From Patiria miniata (lineage: Eukaryota > Echinodermata > Asteroidea > Valvatida > Asterinidae), in assembly GCF_015706575.1 (NCBI RefSeq), contig NW_024037076.1:18232898-18296897 (forward strand): a stretch of 64,000 nt of DNA, in the 5' to 3' direction. The translations under genes were made by a program, and so were the position numbers. Below the pieces are notes generated by a model. That model was not told where the DNA came from. It searched no databases and saw only the letters and a list, made by a program, of their open reading frames with translations. Shown piece after piece: positions 55,561 to 64,000 of the stretch (the stretch's first letter is position 1; each line of letters begins with the position of its first letter).

Positions 55561-56789
55561 GAAAGGGAGAGCCCAAAGTAGAAAACATGAGAAGTTTTAG
55601 GTTGGGAGAGAATGACACACCCCATGGGAAAGATTTAAGAAGGAAAGATGGGGAGGAAAATACAAAGCAACTCTACAGAGTTAAGCTTGCAATGCCGAAT
55701 GCTCTCTTAAGCTTAATCATGCCAATGTTGCATGGAATTTGTTCTTCAATTCCAGTGATTGGATGAATAATCTTGTATTTGTAATTGAATTTTGGTTTTG
55801 ACATTTCTGTACTTGCTTTCACTTGCACATGAAGTGTTGTAGTTGCCTTCATCTTAAAAGAACAAGCTCCATCGGATCTTGGAAGCTGCGGGCCAACGAA
55901 TTCGTGTTCATGCATGAGTCACGTGATTGTGCCATGTATTTTCTGGAAGGAGTATTGTTTTGAGTTTAAAAAAATCAGGTTTTTGACCACAGTGACCCCA
56001 TGATGACCTTTGACCCCAGTGTTGGTCATGTGACATGCTGGGCTACTGGTACTTTTGACAAAGTTTGGTTGAAATCGGTCAAAATATGTAGGAGTAATAG
56101 ACAATGTCAGCATTTGTTACTAAACTGATGGACCAACAGAATAACGGAGAGATCTGATTTGTTGCTATCCCGCAGCTTAAAAACATGGAATAAAATAAAG
56201 AGCATGATAGAAAAGTTTCAAATCCAAATGAAGAATCAGCTCACAAATATACAATGATTATGAATTCCATTCATACCTTTTTTCAAAAAGCATTCTTTTT
56301 ATCAATCTACATTGTACAATTGTGAACATCAAATAGACAATGCAGAAGACTAAATATCAACAAATTAAAAAAAAGTACATCTATTAAAACTACATCTATA
56401 CTTAGAAAAATCAGATTGATAAATGAATTATAGTGTATTAGCAAATGTTTGAATGACATGTATTAAACAAAAGAAAGAACTACATATTAATAAATGTATG
56501 TAAATTGTCACTGGTGTGGCTGAGCGCTGGTTCCCGTCCAAGGTTTACAAGCCTTTGCCCTCACATGAACTGTCGGAGTTAGTGCAGACGTGGTTTGCGT
56601 GAAATTCGGCAGAAGAGAATGTAAATCCAGCAGCTAACGATCCGCTCGGTCCGCCCGAGCGACGAGCGAATCAAAGTTGCAGTTAACGCATATTGATCAG
56701 ATTGTTTATCCCCAGCAAAAGAATAAATCGAGGGAATTGGCTGGTACTTCTAGCGTATCGTGCTGCCTTGACATTGCTTGGGAAACCTT
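55561..56789. other. No gene recognised
   Basis: AT-rich. 56500-56680 is less AT-rich and unique. Nothing supportable. Confidence 0.45.
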
Positions 56790-57318
56790 AAAGGGAATGT
56801 ACATCACTGGCTTTTGCTGTAATTTTCAGAAACGAACTATTTTGGGGGTTAGTATAATAGATCAAATATTGTTACACTGGCATGTTTGAAGTTTTGCGTT
56901 TGAAAATGCTGGAATAAACCAAGAAAAACAAAAATGTTCAAGTAGTCTGGTTCCCTGACTCCACTAAAATGAAATGGATCAAAAATGCCGGAAAACTGTA
57001 AGGTAAGGGAACCAGTCTAGCTGGCCTGCACCCGTTCATGAACATGGAACCAATAGCAAACAACATTTGGACTGAAAAAAAACCAATGGTAAATATGGGG
57101 CAGTAGTTGAAAAATAGTTAGGTTTTTCCAACGGTGGTCGGCCGACCACCGTTGGAAATGTATACAAAAGTATCGTTTTTCTTGAAAATGTCACCAGGTG
57201 CCATAATTTAACAGGATGCTTTAGACTGTCATTTACCAACATCCTAGTAAGGTATTTTGTAACAACTCGGTAGTTTTATTTTTCGATGTTTGCAAATGTT
57301 GTATTTTCCCTTTCAGCC
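56790..57318. mobile_element. MITE family G, copy 2
   Basis: Left TTAAAGGGAATGTACATCAC, right GCAAATGTTGTATTTTCCCTTT. Interior TAGTCTGGTTCCCTGACTCC / AGGGAACCAGTCTAGCTGGC shared with copy 1. It holds a perfect 34-bp palindrome at 57125-57158 (TTTCCAACGGTGGTCGG and its inverse). Confidence 0.82.
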
Positions 57319-58600
57319 AGAAAAGAAAAAAGATATCAAGAGTTCATTTAACCTGCCTGTAAAGTTGTAGTTGTACTTGCGATCAAAGCTTGGGGGGGGG
57401 GGGGGAAACAAGTACAACATTTGGCAGCATTTAGTTTTAGGTTTGCTTCTGAAACTGTGGCCTCAAGTCCAGCTGCGGCTACAGGAGGTATTAAATTTGT
57501 CCATGTTCTGCTTCTTTTTTTCCCTGTTAGTTTAAAGATGCAGCCAAAGCTGCAGGGTCAGCCAGTGTTTCAGAACCCCATATGTACATCAGCATGTAAA
57601 TTATATGAGAACATTTTCCATACCCTTTGACCTCTCCTCCCCTCCTCTGCCCCACCTGCCCCCTCCCTCCAACCTCACCACATGAAAATTGCTTCAAGAG
57701 GTGTTTATTTTTCAATTAATTTCTTAAAATTGCAGCATTATTCCCCCACCCCTGCCAGTTTGAAAATTATATATATTGGTCCCCACTTCCAGATATCCCT
57801 CATGTAGAAAAAAAAAATGCAGAGAAGGCATTTTGTGAACATCATTAGATACATGTAGTGTCCGAATTAACGAGCCACCGAGAGACCACTGTATCCTGTC
57901 CTTTCTCTCTTCCCTCCCCCCCCCCCTTCACTGCCCCCCCCCCCCTTTCCATTTCCATCTTTCACACACAGATTTAGCCACCAGCAGACGTGGATATTTT
58001 AAGAATGCTGCAATTACGTGCGACTTCCCCTTAATGCTACAGTGCACCTGCACAATACAATTTTCGGAAAGACTTCATTTCCTGTCTGAGTGGTAATTTT
58101 TGCCTGTTTTTCCTTTTTTTGTTTCCTTCTTTCCCTTTTTTTAATTTTCTTTGTTGAGTGCTAATTCAATCTTGCATGATCAGCGAGGAGAAGTGCACTC
58201 TTTGCCAAAAGTAAAAGGTTATAAACGTTGTTAATTACACTCCAACTCTTTTTCATGATTCTAAAGAAATATGCGCGTCTGGCAGTGTCTGTTTTTAGTT
58301 TTTGTTTTCTAGAAATTACTTGAGAACAGAATAATCCCGGATCAATTGTACGAGCCCAGGTATATTTCTTATGGAGTTAGAGATAAATCTATAAGGATTT
58401 TCGCTTTAAGAAAATTACCGGAAATCTGACCAAAACATAGGTATGTCTTGTGTATGGTGTTTCAATTTGGAATAAAAGTCATATTCACAGTGATCTAAAT
58501 GTAATGGACACTATTTGCCAACATTCAAAACTCTAACTGACAAAATATGAAATATCCTACATGATTGTGATTAAATAATAGGATCAAGCATCCTGTTATT
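57319..58600. other. No gene recognised; C- and T-rich tracts
   Basis: G-run at about 57393-57404, C-rich 57640-57670 and 57910-57945. The stretch near 58495-58530 resembles a family G-type end. Confidence 0.45.
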
Positions 58601-58609
58601 ATAACAATA

Positions 58610-58975
58610 ATAATAATATAGATTTACACAGCGCACATATCAACCAAACATGGTTATCATGGTGCAGTACAATATTATTACCCCTGCTCACCGGGCCAAT
58701 GAAAACATTCCAAAGACCATCTCAGCTCGCTGGGGAGTATACAGCTCAAATGTTACCATATCGGCGCAATCAGCTAAGTCAAACACATGAACATCTCTGC
58801 CCTCACAGGTACCCATTTACTCCTGTGTGGAGAGAAGTAATGAGTTACAAAGCACCTTGCCCAAGGGCACACGCACCACAACCCCAGGCTGGAATTGAAC
58901 CCACAACTTGCAAATTTTACCCACATGATCATGAGTTCAATGCACCGGACACGAGGTCACGGTACTGTAGACACA
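58610..58975 (-). mobile_element. SINE on the minus strand (S4)
   Basis: In reverse: B-box-like GGGTTCAATTCC (about 58887-58898), TGCCCTTGGGCAAGGTGCTT, AGGAGTAAATGGGTACCTGT, then ATACTCCCCAGCGAGCTGAG and a tail GCGCTGTGTAAATCTATATT followed by ATT repeats, typical of a LINE-mobilised 3' end. More diverged than S1 and S2. Confidence 0.75.
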
Positions 58976-59437
58976 TTGTGAAATCATATCGCACCGAGTG
59001 TGCTGTCTATTCTATTAGATTACCAGCATTTTATCGCTATGGTTGGGTCCAAACCATCGCGAGAAAAAAACAGCTTTTTTCAAATACTACCCAAAATTGA
59101 CTGCATTTAGTTACATATCCGTGGATGAGAAGTGTTTTCCCTGAGTGACAATCTGGGGATACTACCACAAGAGGGTGTAAGTCAAAACATATTCGTGAAC
59201 ATTTTGAAAGGGAGGGCTTCCAACAGAAACCTTGCTTTTCGTCGAGAAAAACGAAGATGCATTTTCACGATATCTACTGAGCTGAAGTATCGACCTGCTT
59301 CAGATTTATTGCATTGTTGTTTCGTGAATCAGCAAGAATACATTTTTATTTTGGGCAAATAGTGTTCATTGCATTTGAGGCAGTAACAGTCATTTAATGT
59401 ATATATGTAGTGCACTGTAGTACATAACTCATACCTG

Positions 59438-59836
59438 CAGGGGCGTGAATCCCGGGGGGGGGGGGGGTATATATATCCCCCCCCCCCACACTTTGAGACC
59501 GGGGGATGGGCTATTGAATCATCCCCCCCCCCCACCTCACACACACACACTATTTTCGTGATGAGAAACAAAAATTAGGATTTCGAGGTATTTTCCGAAC
59601 ATATCCCAACAAAAATGTATTCAGTAGCACTGAAAATAGAGAAAGAAAGTACAAAAGCTTTTCAAATGTGCCATTTTGATGTAAGTGCAGATATGAGGGT
59701 ATACATATTGATATACATCTGTATCTTGAACAGCGCCCCCCCCCCCCCCCCCCCTTTTATGAATTTTCACGGCCGGGCAATTTTGGTTTTTGTCATCCCC
59801 CATCCCCCCACTCGCCGGCACAGATTTGCGCCACTG
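59438..59836. mobile_element. hAT-like MITE with C/G runs
   Basis: Left CAGGGGCGTGAAT and right ATTTGCGCCACTG are inverse ends with few mismatches. The flanks CATACCTG (59430-59437) and CATTCCTG (59837-59844) agree at 7 of 8 positions. The interior has a G-run, TATATATA and a C-run that form a palindrome at about 59452-59487, plus a second C-run near 59734. 399 bp. Confidence 0.75.
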
Positions 59837-59849
59837 CATTCCTGACGAT

Positions 59850-60552
59850 GTCTGATGCGAACTAGAGTTGAGATCTATACTGCTGAGATCATTGGATGAG
59901 AGATGTCATTTGTGCAAGAATCTTTCTGTGTATTCCTGCTAATGAAATCATTGCACATTGAGTGGAGGAGAGAGAATCTTTAATCAGGTTTCTTGTGCTG
60001 GTTAGTTGCATCGTGTGACAGGCTCGATTGATTTTTGGCTGCTATGATATCCAATTATGACAATCTTTGTCAGAGTTAATTTTAGATCCGGGCCTACGTG
60101 GGGAATTTTGTTCCAGGACATTGAAAGCAATCAATGATAGTATTTTGATTGTGATATGGTTACAAAAAAATTACTTACAAAATATATGAAGAGAGAACTT
60201 CATGTGAATCGTGATAACAATTTGAAGTTTATTTTGTTTTCAATTTTGGTTGATGCTTTTATTTCACCATAAAAAGTACAGAAACTGATAGTGTTTTGGA
60301 ACTGAAAAATGATTAAAAAAATGTTGTATACACACCCAGGCGAGTGTATTCGCTGATGAAAACCTAGATTTAGTTGTGCTTATTTATTTAAACACCTTAC
60401 CAACAGATTCTGTGATAAGCCAAGAGTATGTCGCAATGTATTTGCTGTTTTAACTTTTAACCGCTGTTCTAACTCCCCAAAATATTTCCCCAGCTATCTC
60501 ATTTTGCAAATTATTATAGTATACTAAAATAAAGTGCATGTAGGCATACTGT
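59850..60552. other. No gene recognised
   Basis: Unique AT-rich sequence without supportable features. Confidence 0.45.
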
Positions 60553-61064
60553 ATGGGCTCCGTGCACAAGTACCCCGTCAACGGTAAGAAAGGGAGAGTT
60601 GGGGAGACCATTGGGAGAGATATCCTAACGTACCATTGCCAACATGCGCACTTCACACCTTATACGTGCGAACTAGGGCCAAGTTCGGGCAAGGACCATT
60701 AGTCGACTAGTGGTTGATTTGTGACGTACCTTACGCCTGCGCACTGATAGCAACGTGCGAACGCCTCTAGTCAAACACTGGTCAAAATGTCATCACAAAA
60801 CTTCTGGATCCTGGCTCTCTGCTAGCGTTATGAATGCGCGCGGCTATTGGTTACCAGCGATGCAACCAGCCCCAGTAGGTTGGTTCCAAATAGTCGACTA
60901 GCGTAGTCAACCACCGTCGACTAGACAGAGTTCGGGCAAACGTTAGTTAACTATTGGTCACCTATAGTCCTTGCGCGAACTTGGCCTAGTATGCACACGC
61001 CGTATGTCCACGGGGCACTTGAAAGTGGTCAAAAGAGCCATCTCTTGTTCGCGCACGGAGTCCA
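60553..61064. mobile_element. MITE with GGCTCCGTGC ends, containing a nested element
   Basis: ATGGGCTCCGTGCACAAG at the left is inverse to TTCGCGCACGGAGTCCAT at the right. Same family as 33808-33992. A second inverted-repeat element occupies 60673-60989. Confidence 0.75.
60673..60989. mobile_element. Nested inverted-repeat element with CTAG borders
   Basis: CTAGGGCCAAGTTCGGGCAA (left) and TTGCGCGAACTTGGCCTAG (right) are near-exact inverses. The interior has several TAGTCGACTAG-type palindromes and a second half-copy AGTTCGGGCAAACG at about 60930. 317 bp. CTAG at both borders may be the target duplication. Confidence 0.7.
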
Positions 61065-62820
61065 TAACAACCCAAGTTCTATGCCATAAACAACTGGATG
61101 CCTGCGTCTGTAACCATGCACAAACCCACTGCTGTGGTTTGTATTATTTTTTGTTATGATGTACTCCACAAGTTGGTTGCAATGCTTTATCAAGTTTTGA
61201 AAATTGCAACAGACATGGATTTTCAATTAATATGTACCGGGTATGTATTTCCTACCAACAGCTCATTCTGTTTTAATGGCATTGCGTGTGATAGGGGATT
61301 TGCCAGTCCTGAACGTGTAAGTCAATTACTGAGACAGTTAGCTAGTTTTATTAGACACTGATAGTTGAATCTGTATCATCAGAAACATACATGTACCTCT
61401 AATTAAACCTTTATGGGGCCTCAAACTAAATAAAATGACACAGAAATACATGTGAGTAGGGGATCTAGATGCCTCCTCTCTCCCAGTCACTGAAAATTTG
61501 AAAGATACTTAGTAAAATGGGCCCAAGAATGATAATATTTGAGTCAAAGTTCCTAAGTTTATTCTCAAATTGCCTTAGAATGGGGAATTCCCCCAGACCC
61601 CCTATAACAGGGACACGCCTTCACTTGAATGTAAGCTGAGCCAGCCCCCCCCCCCCCCCCCGTCTCCATATTTTTTTTCTGAAAGCAAGATCTGCTCCTG
61701 CATGTAATTTGTTACAATATAGTTGTCTTTTCTTAGATATTTTGTAATTTTGTAAGCAAAACAAGAAAAAACCTCTGATAATAATCCAATTGACCAGTCT
61801 CCAGAAATTAGTAAATTAGAAAAAATGTATTTTCAAGCATTTAGCCCCTTCTTGCAATTTTTTAAGTGTAAAGCCACACACGTACAAATTAACTATGGAG
61901 ATAGGTCTCAATCTACTGATTTTGAGGCACCGGCCTTGTTCCCCTAGTTCAGCCACTGATAAGTTGTCTGTACCATTGTGATGCTCGTACCCACTCTAGC
62001 AATTTCATGGTTTTTCCTCACTGCATCTGTGAAAGAAAAATAGAAAACAATGCTAGAACCATCTCCCCCACCGTTTTTTTTTTCCAATCACGCTTTCTCT
62101 GGCTTTTTTCCACCCACATCTTTTATTTTTTTTTAATCAAATTTGAAAGCCGGGAACTAATTTTGCTTCACACGTGGCTCCTTGAATCAAATTGTAGTTT
62201 GCTTGGATGATTATTTTTGAATTTTCTGCATGGAAGAGCAGTTTGCATTGTTATGATTATTATTTTGGTCGCGGCTTTCTCTCTCTGCCGTTAATTTCAG
62301 CAGGAGCTACAAATTTGAAAAGAAAAAAAATAGAAAACTGATTACTGATTTTTTTTCTCAATGTACCGGTAGATGTGATAGACATCAATTCAAACGAAGT
62401 CTTCCGATGCGCTGTCTTTCAAAAAAAAAATTATATTTTGATTTGATGAAAACCGAGTCACCGTGCGGGAAATGAATTTGACTTGACATTTCAAATATAT
62501 GATGTTGAAGGAAGGTAAAAGAATAGTTCTTTTTGTGTGTTGTTATTATTATTTATTTCTTTTGATCTGTGCACAATGTGTTGCCTCTGGCATCTAGCTC
62601 ATGAAACAGGAAACTTTTTTTGTTCATTTTTGTGCAGTGCAGTCATGTCTGGTCATGGCTTGAATAAGAAGGATGCGGGACTGTTTATTCACAGTTACAT
62701 GGATTGCGTTATTGTTCCTTACCAGGTTTTTTTTCAAATGGTAGATACTGGTTTATGACTTCTGACTAGCTCCCCTTGAAGACAGACATTGACAAAGTGG
62801 GGAACTGCCAACATACAGCT
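61065..62820. other. No gene recognised
   Basis: C-run at about 61647-61660. 61990-62420 is unique with CCGGTA motifs. The short frames are without domains. Confidence 0.45.
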
Positions 62821-62850
62821 GGATAGCTCAGTTGGTAACTGCCAACATAT

Positions 62851-62921
62851 GGCTGGATAGCTCAGTTGGTAAAGCACCGGAACGGCAATTCGGAGGTTGC
62901 AGGTGCGAACCCGCTCCAGTC
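62851..62921 (+). repeat. tRNA-like sequence (SINE head or tRNA pseudogene)
   Basis: GGCTGGATAGCTCAGTTGGT...GCACCGG, then an anticodon-like stem CCGGA / TTCGG with loop ACGGCAA, and B-box-like AGGTGCGAACCCG. The acceptor ends GGCTGGA / TCCAGTC nearly pair. Base 33 is C rather than the invariant T, and the 5' half is repeated at 62818-62837, both arguing against a working tRNA. Confidence 0.5.
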
Positions 62922-63243
62922 AATTTGTTTGTTCAACTTACATTGCTTTTGTCCATAGACAGGACATCATCTGTCTGCTGTTGTGATTCTCAGAATCTCA
63001 TTGAGGTTTTTCTGTGAAATTCTAGTCAGGTTTGGCTCACTGGCTTCAAAACAAGTAACGGGTAATATTTTAATGCAACTTCTCTTTCCTAAATTCAAAT
63101 GTAGAATTTTTGATAAAAAAAACAACCACATGTGAGTGCAGAGTAGTACTGAGCAGCTATATATTTTAGTTGAAATTTAGAAAAAGTGGGAGTTACTCGC
63201 CCCTTGATATTTATGAGTGATGCAAGAATCTGACATCCTCGAT

Positions 63244-63299
63244 AGCCAGGGTGGCCTTACTCGCGTCGTACGACGAACTCGGGTAAGGCCACCCTGGCG
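63244..63299. repeat. Strong hairpin GCCAGGGTGGCCTTAC
   Basis: GCCAGGGTGGCCTTACTCG and CGGGTAAGGCCACCCTGGC are inverse except near the loop, around CGTCGTACGACG, which is itself palindromic. It lies in sequence with no gene recognised (62930-64000). Confidence 0.75.
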
Positions 63300-64000
63300 A
63301 GCGCAAGGATGGAATCTGAGGAAAATTAAATTGTGGAAGAGGGGAAAATGCTGTAGCCTTCAAAGCATGAAATCAGAAAATAGATGTTTCTTCTTTTCCG
63401 GCAGTGGCGTGGATGTAATTAATGTCTACCGTTAAACTCCTTTCAGGTGCGCAGATTGACAGACATGAAATTTGCTTTACTTCACAAGATGGATACTATC
63501 TAAGAGAGTTTCCTCTGTAAATGTAAAATAGGGGCTCTTCGTCTTCCGCCCCTGTACTTTGGTTTGCAGTCAGGGGAGGGGCATTTGGACTCCTTTGAAA
63601 TCTGGTCCCTTGTACCCTTTTATTGGTAGAGCCCTGGTCTTGCCTGCCCAAGACGTCAGTGATCAATTGCAATGGTTGCGTTGTTGTAGAGCGCCCTTGC
63701 GCAGTTATTGGTTTTTTTATTACTTTCTTGCACTAACGTCTTGGGAATCTTGCAGTGATGGGGGGGGGGGGCGTATCTGTTTTATGTAAATGAGACCGTA
63801 AGTGTAAATATTTATATCTTCGAACAAAACGGCGGCTTCCCATTTGATACCGGTAGTCGTTCGCCTGGGGGTATCACTGTGTTGCATATCTAATTAGCGA
63901 TGTTTGATCATCGCACGTAGCTTATCTTCACTAAGGCATGCACAAGAATACCAATGAGTGCGTAGTTCATAGAGTCCTAAATTTACTCTACACCGGCACA
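63300..64000. other. No gene recognised
   Basis: Contains CAAGACGTCAGTG at about 63650 and its inverse CACTAACGTCTTG at about 63731 (inverted pair about 80 bp apart) and a G-run near 63760. CAGTGGCGTGGATG at about 63403 resembles a hAT-type end, but no partner was seen. Confidence 0.45.

Noticed and set aside
62851..62921. tRNA-Ala gene
   Set aside because: Cloverleaf nearly forms, but position 33 is C, the T-arm is imperfect and the 5' half is duplicated; better read as a tRNA-derived repeat.

Overview
The window reads as nuclear DNA of a marine invertebrate, most plausibly a deuterostome such as an echinoderm or hemichordate. This is inferred from dense TACATGTA and TAGGCCTA motifs, introns with GT..AG borders, tRNA-derived SINEs and very many short non-autonomous DNA transposons. 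No bacterial operon structure, rRNA or CRISPR is present.

One gene is supported throughout: dynactin subunit 6 (DCTN6/p27) on the + strand, 22586-29735. Its seven coding exons join in frame at phase-matched GT/AG junctions to give 183 residues, close to the roughly 190 of the vertebrate protein. The hexapeptide-repeat (left-handed beta-helix) core and the conserved C-terminal tail are both present. Each intron except the fifth carries at least one clear repeat insertion, and intron 5 holds a probable MITE end. Two weak coding fragments are also listed: a minus-strand exon-like ORF near 9.5-9.8 kb and a THAP-like N-terminus at 33.6 kb.

Regions. 1-5.6 kb: simple repeats and hairpin MITEs. 5.6-7.2 kb: a complete non-autonomous hAT element with an 8-bp target duplication. 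8.4-8.9 kb: an element with a terminal hairpin, found again inverted in intron 1 of DCTN6. 11.3-13.4 kb: a nest of three elements, including an 843-bp near-perfect hairpin with a 9-bp target duplication. 13.4-21.8 kb: a higher-order satellite of 11 monomers of about 460 bp with four hAT MITE copies, broken by a 2.1-kb element (itself carrying a long hairpin) and by a 569-bp hairpin element present in only one of two duplicated blocks. 22.5-29.7 kb: DCTN6. 30-64 kb: no recognisable gene; it holds MITE families, SINEs, a 39-bp minisatellite (37.66-38.91 kb), a piggyBac-like MITE inside another MITE, and nested hairpin elements at 60.5-61.1 kb.

The most unusual theme is the number of long inverted-repeat (hairpin) elements nested in one another. 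Several carry YY1-like or NRF1-like promoter motifs in their stems or loops. All element boundaries were read by eye; divergent copies are certainly missed.
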